A stretch of 64,000 nucleotides of DNA from contig CAZIAD010000006.1 in the NCBI GenBank assembly GCA_964537555.1, forward strand, positions 62,001-126,000, written 5' to 3'. Made by a program: the position numbers and the translations under genes. Of this stretch, positions 16,002 through 24,991 are shown piece by piece. The DNA is from CAYRWR01 sp964537555. Lineage in GTDB: Bacteria; Spirochaetota; Brevinematia; Brevinematales; CAYRWR01. Position 1 is the first letter of the stretch, and each line of letters opens with the position of its first letter. The notes under the pieces are model-generated. The model was not told the DNA's origin, searched no databases, and saw nothing but the letters and a program-made list of their open reading frames with translations.

Positions 16002-18425
16002 ATGAGACAGATAAAGATCAGCCCCCGGCACTCTGTATCACTACTTCTCATGATAATGATCAGTGGGATAATGCTCCTGGCAGCAGTATCCCTGGTCACC
16101 GGAGTAGTAGTGTGGATACAGGGGGCCAGCCGGGCCCGTTTAAACAGTCATAGTCCCAGTATACTGGTGAGGGACCGTTATGGATATTATCTGGATGATA
16201 TAGAGAATCCCCGGGAATTGTTTGGATTCTGGGATATTCCCGGCCCGGTCCCACCTGTAGTTCAAAAAGCTCTATTGGCAGCTGAAGACCGGCACTTCTT
16301 TGAGCATCAGGGAGTGGATGTGCGGGCTATCCTGAGAGCCCTTTTTCAAAACACCCAGGCGGGAGAAAGAGTGTCGGGAGCGTCCACACTACCTATGCAG
16401 GTAGTCCGCATGGAGCATCCCGCCCACAGAAATATCTGGAACAAGATGGTGGAGTCTTTTGCCGCCCGGCGCCTCATTAAAAAGTACGGGCATGATGCAG
16501 TCTTACGGCATTATCTGAAGATCGCCCCCTTCGGGAACCGCTATCACGGTATTGCCTATGCCTCTGAAAAGTACTTTAACAAACCGGTTCAGGATCTGAG
16601 CCTGGCCGAGTCCTGCCTGCTCATCGCCATTCCGCAGCAGCCTAATGCTATGAATCTGTATGAGCTTAAAGGCCGCTACCTGGCTATGAACCGGGCCTTG
16701 AGAATCCTCGATGCTCTGCTGGAATACGGCATGATATCGCAAAAAGAGCTGGAGGGAGCCCAGGAAGAGTTATCCCGACTGCCCGTCTTTGAAAAAGAAG
16801 AACGTTCAGAATATGCCATGCATTATATCCTGAAGTTCAGGGAGCAGCTGGAGCAACAATCCGTATCCAATATACTTTATGCTTCATTAGACCTGGAACT
16901 TCAAAAAAAGATGGGAATATACCTCAGGAATTACGTGGAAAACCGGCACTGGAAAGGGGTGGGTAATGCCGCCTTTATGCTCAGTGACAGGGAAAGCGGG
17001 GAGATACTGGTCTACCTGGGCTCATCGGATTATAATGACAAAGAGTTCAAAGGCAGTATCGATTATTGCACCATCCCCCGCAGTTCAGGCAGTATTCTAA
17101 AGCCATTTATCTATGCCCTGGGTATGATGGAGAGGGGATTTACCGGGGCCACTGTATTGTCTGATACGGGACTGTATCTTAACTCGGATTATAGAGTGTA
17201 TTCACCCCAGAACTCAGACCGGAGGTTTGAAGGCCCGGTACTGTACAGGTTTGCCCTGGCTAACAGCCGTAATATCCCGGCGGTACAGCTGGTCAATGAG
17301 ATCGGAGTACAGACGACGTTCGACTTTTTAAAAAAGCTGGATCTGGTATCCAGTGAGAAGAACTCAGATTATTTCGGGCTCTCCATCGCCATCGGAGGTC
17401 TTTATGTGCGGCTCTACGACCTGATAGGAGCCTATGGGATGCTGGCCAATGATGGCCGGGAATACACTCTGAACTGGTTCAGGCAGGAGCAAAATAAATC
17501 TCAAAAGCAGCCGCCAGCCCGGCAGATCATTCCTGCGGATATTGCCCGTATGATCAGTCTGTTTCTCTCTGATCCTATAGCCCGTACTCCTACCTTCAAG
17601 AGAAAAGGAAGCCTGGAATACCCCTTTTCAGTAGCCATCAAGACCGGCACTTCCCAGGGATTCAGGGATGCCTGGACTCTGGCTTATACCCATGAGTATG
17701 TACTGGGAGCCTGGACGGGAGATGCGGATAATGCCAAGATGAACCGCCTGGGGGGGAGCTCCTCTTCAGCCTATGTACTGCGCTATGCCATGCACCTCAT
17801 CCATCCCCATGAGATGAAGGGCCTGGGCAACATAGGATTTAATCCGCCCGACGGATATATTCCCCGGGATATATGCAAGATCAGTGGAAAACTGGCCACC
17901 CCTCACACTGCCGCTTATATCACGGAATGGTTCAGGCCCGGTACTGAACCCAAAGAATACAGTGATATATTCCGAAAGATCATGGTGGACAGCCGCACCG
18001 GATATTATGCCGATCAGAATACCCCCCCGGCCTATCAGCAATCCCGTATCATAGCCTTTCTGGATCAGAAATATGCTGACTGGGCCCGGGAGAATGATAT
18101 CACCCTGGCTCCGGTACGCAATGTACTGGCCCAGGAGAAAACTCAGGACCTGGGAGCGTATGCTATTCGTATTACAGAGCCGGCGCCGGATCTTCATTTT
18201 ACTATCAATCCTTCTCAGCCTCGGGAGTACCAGACCATAGCCCTCAAAGCCCGGGTAGAGCCGGCCCTGGACCAGGTGGTATGGTATCATAACGGTCGGC
18301 CCCTGGAGCTGGTCCAGTATCCCTATACTCTACGGTGGCAGCTGGAGGCAGGCTTACACACTTTTCAGGTCCGATCTGCCAATGCCCCGGTATCCAGTGA
18401 GATCATCAGTATTACTGTAGAATAG
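16002..18425 (+). CDS. pbpC: Penicillin-binding protein 1C (bifunctional glycosyltransferase/transpeptidase)
   Basis: 807 residues. An N-terminal membrane anchor (about 15-37) is followed by a GT51 domain with EDRHFFEHQGVD (catalytic Glu95) and STLPMQVVRM. The transpeptidase domain has SILK (nucleophile Ser364, Lys367), SRN and KTGT (Lys547). The C-terminal ~100 residues match the BiPBP_C domain seen only in PBP1C. It polymerises and may cross-link peptidoglycan at the outer face of the inner membrane. The known pairing of pbpC with alpha-2-macroglobulin genes suggests cell-wall repair after protease attack. The ATG is one base past the previous stop. Confidence 0.96.
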   Translation: MRQIKISPRHSVSLLLMIMISGIMLLAAVSLVTGVVVWIQGASRARLNSHSPSILVRDRYGYYLDDIENPRELFGFWDIPGPVPPVVQKALLAAEDRHFFEHQGVDVRAILRALFQNTQAGERVSGASTLPMQVVRMEHPAHRNIWNKMVESFAARRLIKKYGHDAVLRHYLKIAPFGNRYHGIAYASEKYFNKPVQDLSLAESCLLIAIPQQPNAMNLYELKGRYLAMNRALRILDALLEYGMISQKELEGAQEELSRLPVFEKEERSEYAMHYILKFREQLEQQSVSNILYASLDLELQKKMGIYLRNYVENRHWKGVGNAAFMLSDRESGEILVYLGSSDYNDKEFKGSIDYCTIPRSSGSILKPFIYALGMMERGFTGATVLSDTGLYLNSDYRVYSPQNSDRRFEGPVLYRFALANSRNIPAVQLVNEIGVQTTFDFLKKLDLVSSEKNSDYFGLSIAIGGLYVRLYDLIGAYGMLANDGREYTLNWFRQEQNKSQKQPPARQIIPADIARMISLFLSDPIARTPTFKRKGSLEYPFSVAIKTGTSQGFRDAWTLAYTHEYVLGAWTGDADNAKMNRLGGSSSSAYVLRYAMHLIHPHEMKGLGNIGFNPPDGYIPRDICKISGKLATPHTAAYITEWFRPGTEPKEYSDIFRKIMVDSRTGYYADQNTPPAYQQSRIIAFLDQKYADWARENDITLAPVRNVLAQEKTQDLGAYAIRITEPAPDLHFTINPSQPREYQTIALKARVEPALDQVVWYHNGRPLELVQYPYTLRWQLEAGLHTFQVRSANAPVSSEIISITVE

Positions 18426-18447
18426 TCATAAAATTGCAGGCTGTGCT

Positions 18448-18476
18448 TTGACGAAAGCAAAACCCTCCCTTATAAT
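18448..18476 (+). promoter_or_regulatory. Promoter of ilvA
   Basis: TTGACG (18448-18453), 17 bp, TATAAT (18471-18476), 25 bp before the ATG; ribosome site AAGGAG at 18490-18495. Confidence 0.75.
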
Positions 18477-18500
18477 AGGATATGTCCTTAAGGAGATAAA

Positions 18501-19706
18501 ATGCCTGTAAGCCCAGAACAGATTCAGCAAGCCGGAACCCGGCTTAAAGATGTCATCATAGCCACACCGGTCCTGTACAGCCCCTTTTTTAGTAAAGATA
18601 CCGGACAGGAAGTCTATATAAAACCGGAAAATCTGCAGATCACCGGGGCTTTTAAGATCAGGGGAGCCTATAATAAGATCGCCCTTCTCTCTGAGTCTGA
18701 AAAGAAAAAAGGCCTGATAGCCTCTTCTGCCGGCAACCATGCCCAGGGGGTAGCCTATGCGGCTCTAAAGAATAATGTAAGTGCCACTATAGTCATGCCC
18801 AAGACTACACCCCTCATCAAAGTAGAAGCTACCCGCAAGTACGGGGCCAGGGTCATTCTGGCCGGGGACATCTATGATGAAGCCTATGCTTATGCCCTGG
18901 AGCTGCAGCAGCAGGAAGGGTCGGTGTTTATACACCCCTTTGATGATGAAGACATCATTGCGGGCCAGGGGACCATCGGCCTGGAGATAATGGAAGAATG
19001 TAAGGATGCGGATACTATACTGGTACCGGTAGGGGGAGGCGGCCTAATTGCCGGAATTGCCATTGCGGCCAAGTCCATCAGGCCGGATATTAAAGTGATC
19101 GGAGTCGAGCCTCAGGGGGCCCCTACCTTAAAGAAAGCCCTGGAGGCCGGCCATATTGTGGACCTGGATGTGGTAGCTACTATTGCGGACGGGGTAGCCG
19201 TACGCCGGGCCGGATCGGTGACTTTTCCCCTGATCAGGCAGTGGGTGGATGATATCATTACCGTCCCTGATACGGAGCTAATGGAGTCCTTCCTGATGTT
19301 GCTGGAACGCCACAAGCTGGTTGCCGAGAATGCCGCGGTACTGTCTTTAGCCGGCCTTCGCCACCTCCGGGAAAAGGGGCGAAAGGTAGTGTCTGTAGTC
19401 TCAGGTGGTAATATCGATGTGGTGACTATTGCCACTATGATCGACCAGGGACTGGTCACACGGGGCCGTCTGTTCTGCTTTTCAGTGGATCTGCCGGACA
19501 AACCGGGAGAGCTGCTTAAGATAGCTACTATACTGTCTGATGAAAATGCCAATATTATTAAACTGGATCACAACCAGTTTACCGCAATAGACCGCCTCAA
19601 ACAGGTACGCCTGGAGGTCACTATAGAGACCAACGGGCATGAACATATCAGCCGTATATCCCGGGCTTTAGAGGCTGGCGGTTTTGTGATTGAGAAGGTT
19701 TATTAG
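18501..19706 (+). CDS. ilvA: Threonine ammonia-lyase (threonine dehydratase) with ACT domain
   Basis: 401 residues. A fold-type II PLP domain carries the cofactor lysine in GAFKIRGAYNK (Lys52), the SSAGNHAQGVA substrate/phosphate loop and the glycine-rich PVGGGGLIAG phosphate-binding loop. A C-terminal ACT domain (about 325-401, FSVDLPDKPGELLKI) is present. It deaminates threonine to 2-oxobutanoate, the entry to isoleucine synthesis. One ACT domain gives a length like the short biosynthetic or catabolic form, with allosteric control likely. It has its own promoter, so it is separate from the upstream envelope operon. Naming it ilvA rather than tdcB is the less certain point. Confidence 0.93.
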   Translation: MPVSPEQIQQAGTRLKDVIIATPVLYSPFFSKDTGQEVYIKPENLQITGAFKIRGAYNKIALLSESEKKKGLIASSAGNHAQGVAYAALKNNVSATIVMPKTTPLIKVEATRKYGARVILAGDIYDEAYAYALELQQQEGSVFIHPFDDEDIIAGQGTIGLEIMEECKDADTILVPVGGGGLIAGIAIAAKSIRPDIKVIGVEPQGAPTLKKALEAGHIVDLDVVATIADGVAVRRAGSVTFPLIRQWVDDIITVPDTELMESFLMLLERHKLVAENAAVLSLAGLRHLREKGRKVVSVVSGGNIDVVTIATMIDQGLVTRGRLFCFSVDLPDKPGELLKIATILSDENANIIKLDHNQFTAIDRLKQVRLEVTIETNGHEHISRISRALEAGGFVIEKVY

Positions 19707-19707
19707 C

Positions 19708-19736
19708 TTGATATTCAGGGCTTTTGGGTGTAAAGT
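19708..19736 (+). promoter_or_regulatory. Possible promoter of the lipoprotein cluster
   Basis: TTGATA (19708-19713), 17 bp, TAAAGT (19731-19736), 28 bp before the ATG at 19764. Confidence 0.45.
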
Positions 19737-19763
19737 GAAATAAGAAAAAATAAGGAGAAAAAT

Positions 19764-21491
19764 ATGAAGAGAGCAGGATTTGTGCTATTATTGTTTACTC
19801 TATTAAACAGTTGTAATCTTTTTAATAATAATACCAGTAGCACAGGGACTTTAGTAATCACCGAAGTGGGTAATCCCTACTGGGTGAACTATTCTTCCTG
19901 GTTTGAAGTATATAATCCCAGTGCAGATCCGGTGAATCTTTCAGATTTTACTCTCAGGGCCAGCTCGGTTCAGACTAGCAGCCCCTGGAATACAAAAATC
20001 GAGACTTATACCCTACCATCACTGGATATTCCCGGGGGCTCTTATGCTATCATTCGGGGCAAAACGGATGCTATGGATCAAATAAATGGAAGACAGATTG
20101 TGTTCATCGTTAAAAATGGATATCAGCCATGGTGGTATGTCAGCGGATTTCTGGAGCTTATTAAAAATAACCAGACCGTGGATTTTGTTCGATTTGGCAG
20201 TTCCATAGAAGAACCGACCACCGGTACCTGGAATGGAGGAAGTGAAGTCTCTCTACCTAATAGTGATTCCAGTGTCCTGGCCACCAGCCTGGCCAGAGAT
20301 GAAAACAATACAGATACAGACTCCGACTCAGACTGGAGTATAAAAGCTCTCTTTACTCCGGGTGGACCCAATGATGTAAACTCCGGTGCGGATACAGATA
20401 ATGACGGGATACCTGATGAAGCAGAAAGTCCGGGAGGTACCTGGATGGGGTTGCCCCTCTATGCATGGGGAGCCAGGGTAGGGGTTAGAGATATTTTTAT
20501 TCATATAGACTATATGAATCATAATGATCCAGGCGTCACACCTCAGGAGGAGGCATTACAAAAAGTGAGATCTGTATTTAGTGATCATGGCATCAGGCTT
20601 CATATTGATGCCGGAGATCTTTTTGTCTCAGGAACAGATACCAATCGCTTTAACCTGGATGGTCGTCATCACAGTGTACCCTGGTCTGCCGGTATAGCTC
20701 TGGGTAACTACAGCGGCTATGCCAATCTCTACCAGTATAAAAGTCAATATCTTCCTATAGCTAAAAGGCAGCTCTTTCATTACTGTATATTTGGATATAC
20801 TCAGGATTCTGGTGGCACTGGTGGCTCATCCGGAATAGCTGAAATCAATGGAAATGATCTCATAGTGACTCTTGGTGACTGGGGGCTCAGTGACAGTGGT
20901 ACAGTGAATCAGAATACTCTCATAAACTGGCAGGCAGCCACTCTGATGCATGAATTCGGCCATAATCTGGGTCTAAGACATGGCGGGAGCAGTGATACGA
21001 ATTATCAGCCCAATTACTATTCTATTATGAATTATATGTATCAACTCTATGGCCTGCCTGTTGTAGGTTACAGTACTGAAGGAGACAGATATTATTTAAA
21101 CCAGAGCTTATTAAGCTACTCCAGCTACTGGCAGTTGGATAATGGTCCCACCAATATAAACATGGATATGGATTACTCTTCGGGCAATGGACTCAATCTG
21201 GATGAATCCGGCCTGATAGAATCTCAAGGTTTACGTCAACCCGGTAGTACAGCTGTAAACTGGAACGGGGATGGAGATACTGCTGATACTGTGAGTAGAG
21301 ATGTGAATTCAGATGGAGAAATAACGATTTTATTAGATCATGATGACTGGTCTGCCATAAACCTATTCTTTAATCTGAATTGGAGTGGCTTCAATAGTGG
21401 TGCATCACTGACATCTGCGGAAAACCGGCCTGACATGATTACTGAAGATCAACAGGAAATCATTATTGAGACATTGACCAGGCCGAATTAA
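19764..21491 (+). CDS. Lipoprotein with lamin-tail and metzincin-like protease domains (copy 1)
   Basis: 575 residues. A lipoprotein signal ends in LNSC with the lipidated Cys17. Residues ~30-140 look like a lamin-tail (LTD) domain (LVITEVG, SSWFEVYNPSADPVNLSDF). A TSP3-like calcium loop follows (DTDNDGIPDEAE, ~212-223). The zinc site HEFGHNLGLRHGG begins at His396 and has the metzincin spacing HExxHxxGxxH. SIMNYM about 20 residues later is a good Met-turn. It is likely a surface- or periplasm-anchored zinc endopeptidase. It is the first of four consecutive lipoprotein genes. The motifs are strong; the substrate is unknown. Confidence 0.88.
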   Translation: MKRAGFVLLLFTLLNSCNLFNNNTSSTGTLVITEVGNPYWVNYSSWFEVYNPSADPVNLSDFTLRASSVQTSSPWNTKIETYTLPSLDIPGGSYAIIRGKTDAMDQINGRQIVFIVKNGYQPWWYVSGFLELIKNNQTVDFVRFGSSIEEPTTGTWNGGSEVSLPNSDSSVLATSLARDENNTDTDSDSDWSIKALFTPGGPNDVNSGADTDNDGIPDEAESPGGTWMGLPLYAWGARVGVRDIFIHIDYMNHNDPGVTPQEEALQKVRSVFSDHGIRLHIDAGDLFVSGTDTNRFNLDGRHHSVPWSAGIALGNYSGYANLYQYKSQYLPIAKRQLFHYCIFGYTQDSGGTGGSSGIAEINGNDLIVTLGDWGLSDSGTVNQNTLINWQAATLMHEFGHNLGLRHGGSSDTNYQPNYYSIMNYMYQLYGLPVVGYSTEGDRYYLNQSLLSYSSYWQLDNGPTNINMDMDYSSGNGLNLDESGLIESQGLRQPGSTAVNWNGDGDTADTVSRDVNSDGEITILLDHDDWSAINLFFNLNWSGFNSGASLTSAENRPDMITEDQQEIIIETLTRPN

Positions 21492-21501
21492 GAGTGCAGC
21501 A

Positions 21502-23553
21502 TTGATTAGAATTTTCAATCTCTCCCTTTTTACACTTGTCCTTTTACTAAGTGCCTGTCCTCCTATTGAGAACTCAATAGATTATACTTTACGATTTGAT
21601 CAAAATCTGGATGGGCATATATTTTCTATCGATCAGAATATCATGATTTCCGGTAGGGTAGAGAGTTCTAATCAAATCAGGGCTGTATTTCTTTCTGTTA
21701 ATGGACAGAGTCCTGAAAACATAGGAAGCAGTCAGTTTTCTGTTATGAAATCTTTTTCTACTCCAGGTATGAAGATTCTTAGTATTTATGCAATAGACTC
21801 AGCGCAAAATGAATCTCAAAAATATTCATTTCTGGTACAAATTACAAACAGCGCTACTGTTCAATATCATCCAGGCGACATCATAATAAATGAAGTGGGA
21901 TCTACCTACAACACAGGGGTATCTTCCTGGTTTGAAGTATATAATCCTGGAATCTTCCCGGTAGATTTGTCACAGCTTATGATTGCATCCTGCTATTATG
22001 TACAAGCTAATCCATCTGAGATCTTTCTGTCCAGACAGTATTTTAATGTACCTGCTACTAATCTCAATCCCGGCCAGTATATGCTGATCAGGTCGAAGAT
22101 CGATGAAAAAAATCAGGATGGTCCTTCAGTAGTCCACATATCAAAGGAGCAATTTATACCGTTTTGGACTAGTCGTGGATTTATTGAGGTTTTGAGTGTT
22201 GCTAGAACCATTGATTTTGTGTCATTTGGTTCACAATCAGAACAACCTCAAACGGGAACATGGAATGGTGCAGCTCCTCCTCTATCTTATGAAGCCATCG
22301 GGTATGGTAGAAGTATTGCCCGGGATGTGACACATTCGGATACCGACTCTGGAACTGACTGGCACCTCAGATTGTGGTCCACCCCTGGGGGTATAAATGA
22401 TATCACCAATGATGCAGATACTGATTATGATGGCATCCCGGATCAGGCAGAAATGCCGGGAGGTACTTTCGCTGGTCTACCCCTGTATAACTGGGGGGCC
22501 CGCCTGGGAAAAAAAGATATCTTTCTTCACATAGACTATATGAATTCCCTAGATTCCGGAGTTACACCCCGTAAAGAGGCTTTAGAAAAAGTAAAAGTTG
22601 CCTTTAGTAATCAAAACATTGCGTTACACATAGACTGTGGAGATCTTTATCATGGGGGTGGGGGTATCAGTCCTGAAGATTTTGATCTGGATGATGTGAG
22701 CCATCAGGTACCTTTTAGTGCTGGAGTAATACTGGGAGATTATCCTGGCCTGGCAAATTTATATAACTATAAAGCAATGTACATGGATATTCGCAGAAAG
22801 CAGATATTTCATTATTGCCTGTTTGCATACTCTCAGTATAATAGCGGCCCGGGTGGTTCTACAGGTGTAGCAGAGATAGATGGGAATGACCTGATAGTCA
22901 GTCTGGGTAACAATTCTTTAAGCGAAAGCCCTCAGTCAGAATTGAATAAGCTTATCAATTTCCAAGCGGCAACATTGATGCATGAATTCGGCCATAACCT
23001 GGGTTTGAGACATGGAGGATTTGAAGATCAGAACTATAAACCAAATTATTATTCTATTATGAATTATGAGTATCAGTTATGGGGCTTACCTCATACCAAT
23101 TCACTGGACGAAGGTGATCGCTATTATTTCAGAAATAATTATTTGCAATTTACGCTTATGCATAACAATTACAATCTCCTGGACAGAGGCCCTACTAATA
23201 GTAATATGCTTATCGATTATTCTCATGGGAATGGGGGGGACTTATCTGAATTTTCCCTCACTGAATCCGCAGGGCTGAGACAAGCCTGGAGTCAGGGTGT
23301 AGACTGGAATGGAGATGGCGATATGAATGATAGTCTTTCCAGGGATATCAATGGAGATGGATTTAAATCATTATTATCAGATAGTGACGATTGGAATAAT
23401 ATAAATCTGTTTTTTATGCATTATGTACAGGGAGATAATCAGGGTATATACTTGCACAATCATAAAGTCTCCTCTTTAGATAGATTGGATTATATACAGG
23501 AAGACAGGCAAAACATTATATTTGAAACTTTAAAAATACCGGAACAGGAGTGA
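21502..23553 (+). CDS. Lipoprotein with lamin-tail and metzincin-like protease domains (copy 2)
   Basis: 683 residues from a TTG start. The lipobox LSAC gives Cys19. Compared with copy 1 it has about 100 extra residues at the N-terminus (a possible Ig-like strand set, ~25-115). The same LTD block, calcium loop and HEFGHNLGLRHGG site (His494) with SIMNY Met-turn follow. It is a tandem paralogue: DNA around the zinc site is nearly identical over more than 20 bp, while the rest has diverged and is visibly more AT-rich. The TTG is supported by the lipoprotein signal that follows it; the ribosome site is weak, which fits translational coupling to copy 1, whose stop is 10 bp upstream. Confidence 0.86.
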   Translation: MIRIFNLSLFTLVLLLSACPPIENSIDYTLRFDQNLDGHIFSIDQNIMISGRVESSNQIRAVFLSVNGQSPENIGSSQFSVMKSFSTPGMKILSIYAIDSAQNESQKYSFLVQITNSATVQYHPGDIIINEVGSTYNTGVSSWFEVYNPGIFPVDLSQLMIASCYYVQANPSEIFLSRQYFNVPATNLNPGQYMLIRSKIDEKNQDGPSVVHISKEQFIPFWTSRGFIEVLSVARTIDFVSFGSQSEQPQTGTWNGAAPPLSYEAIGYGRSIARDVTHSDTDSGTDWHLRLWSTPGGINDITNDADTDYDGIPDQAEMPGGTFAGLPLYNWGARLGKKDIFLHIDYMNSLDSGVTPRKEALEKVKVAFSNQNIALHIDCGDLYHGGGGISPEDFDLDDVSHQVPFSAGVILGDYPGLANLYNYKAMYMDIRRKQIFHYCLFAYSQYNSGPGGSTGVAEIDGNDLIVSLGNNSLSESPQSELNKLINFQAATLMHEFGHNLGLRHGGFEDQNYKPNYYSIMNYEYQLWGLPHTNSLDEGDRYYFRNNYLQFTLMHNNYNLLDRGPTNSNMLIDYSHGNGGDLSEFSLTESAGLRQAWSQGVDWNGDGDMNDSLSRDINGDGFKSLLSDSDDWNNINLFFMHYVQGDNQGIYLHNHKVSSLDRLDYIQEDRQNIIFETLKIPEQE

Positions 23554-23556
23554 TAG

Positions 23557-24177
23557 ATGAAAAAAAAATATTTATATGGGGCTCTGCTTTTATTCCTTTT
23601 TGCTTCATGTGATCAAAAGTCTAAATTGCAGGATTATTCTATACAAGGTATGCGGATTAATGCAGCAACTTCACGTGAACAGGTAACTAAGCTGGATTTC
23701 AGGAATGATTCCTTCATGATCTATAGCTTTGATGGAAATAGTACCAATATTACGACTATAAAACCCTGGCCGGCTACCCCAGACTTTAAAGTCAAAACAA
23801 ATTCCTTGTACCTGGAGGCAAAAGTGATACCTCATCCGCAAGGTTCAGTGAAAGAGCTGTCTCTCTTTCAGGATAAATACCTCCGTATGCAGATAGTAGA
23901 CAATGCAAAAAAAAGTCATATCATCCAGGGAGGCTGGGCAATTAATCCCGGTACTGCTCTGGGCCGTCATCTGGAAGGAAAAGGGGAATGGACGGGAGTA
24001 ATCGTGACCGGCCCCTCTCAGCAGAGCTATGACATCCTGCCCGGGGAGCATAAACGACTGGGTGGGGCAGAATTTTATCTTCTGTCTGCGTTTAGAAATG
24101 TGGATAAGACCCCGCATATCGCCGATGATACCATAGACCTGGTAGTGGATTATGCCCTTATCTGGAGCGGGGATTGA
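23557..24177 (+). CDS. Small lipoprotein of unknown function (A)
   Basis: 206 residues. A short signal of three lysines and a Leu/Phe core ends F-A-S-C (lipidated Cys18). The mature part is beta-rich and hydrophilic with no catalytic motif I recognise. It starts three bases after the copy-2 metzincin gene and overlaps the next lipoprotein gene by 4 nt, so it belongs to the same operon. It shares the end pattern (DDTIDLVVDYALI) with the next gene (DFHVDYVFI), suggesting the two small lipoproteins are distant paralogues. Confidence 0.8.
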   Translation: MKKKYLYGALLLFLFASCDQKSKLQDYSIQGMRINAATSREQVTKLDFRNDSFMIYSFDGNSTNITTIKPWPATPDFKVKTNSLYLEAKVIPHPQGSVKELSLFQDKYLRMQIVDNAKKSHIIQGGWAINPGTALGRHLEGKGEWTGVIVTGPSQQSYDILPGEHKRLGGAEFYLLSAFRNVDKTPHIADDTIDLVVDYALIWSGD

Positions 24178-24803
24178 GAAGAGTATCTGTATTATGGGCT
24201 GTCATTCTTATGCTATCTGGTGCTTCATCCTGCCGACATGAAGCCGGGAGGAGTGAGCTGTTTATCGAGGGGATAGAGTATAAGGAACCCCCTAAAAGTT
24301 TTACGGTAAGAGATTTCATAAAGCATCCTGCAGTCTGGATCCTAAGATCTGAAGAGCCTGACTCACGGGAATTCAAAATACATCTCACTCCTCTGCCGTT
24401 CTGGAAGAAGATTCCCTTACAGGCACAGGCTTTCAATATAAATAGCTATTGGGATCCCTGGATGGGTTCATCCTATAGTATCTCTATAAATGATGAGATC
24501 ACTTTCGTACAGAATAGGGTGGACCGGTCTCTGGCCTTGCCACTGAGTAACTGGACTATCCACAGGGGAGATGAGACGGATGTGCTTGATACTCTGGGCC
24601 ACGTCCAGTGCCGGATTATACTGAGTAATAATGATGGCAGAACACTCAAGGTGCAAGCGGGGGAAATCGTTTTACTGGATGATCGCTACTTCTATCTTCT
24701 GGGTGCGAGCTGGGACAAGGTCAATCAGGGAAAGCAACACGCAGACCGGGGACAGGATTTTCATGTCGACTATGTATTCATCTCTACTCATTTACGACCC
24801 TAA
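24174..24803 (+). CDS. Small lipoprotein of unknown function (B)
   Basis: 209 residues from a TTG that overlaps the previous stop (TTGA). The signal ends A-S-S-C (Cys20). The body is beta-rich. The C-terminal third, with YFYLLGASWDKVNQ and DFHVDYVF, parallels EFYLLSAFRNVDKT and DLVVDYALI in lipoprotein A. Last gene of the metzincin lipoprotein operon. I cannot assign a family; a substrate-binding or inhibitory partner of the proteases is only a guess. Confidence 0.78.
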   Translation: MRRVSVLWAVILMLSGASSCRHEAGRSELFIEGIEYKEPPKSFTVRDFIKHPAVWILRSEEPDSREFKIHLTPLPFWKKIPLQAQAFNINSYWDPWMGSSYSISINDEITFVQNRVDRSLALPLSNWTIHRGDETDVLDTLGHVQCRIILSNNDGRTLKVQAGEIVLLDDRYFYLLGASWDKVNQGKQHADRGQDFHVDYVFISTHLRP

Positions 24804-24842
24804 AGTATTAAAAAAAAACAACTATGCCTTATAAATATATGT

Positions 24843-24880
24843 GGGCCGGTGCTCTATCCTAAGATATTGCGTTCCGGCCC
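24843..24880. other. Inverted repeat downstream of the lipoprotein operon
   Basis: GGGCCGG (24843-24849) and CCGGCCC (24874-24880) could pair across a 24-nt loop. There is no adjacent T-run, so terminator function is uncertain. Confidence 0.35.
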
Positions 24881-24991
24881 TGGGTTATGGTGATGTCTTT
24901 ACAAAAAGTGTAAGCTATCTGTAACCGCTTACATACATAGTGTAACTTGATTTTTTAAATTTTGCAAGTCTTTTTTAAAAAATATTTTTAT

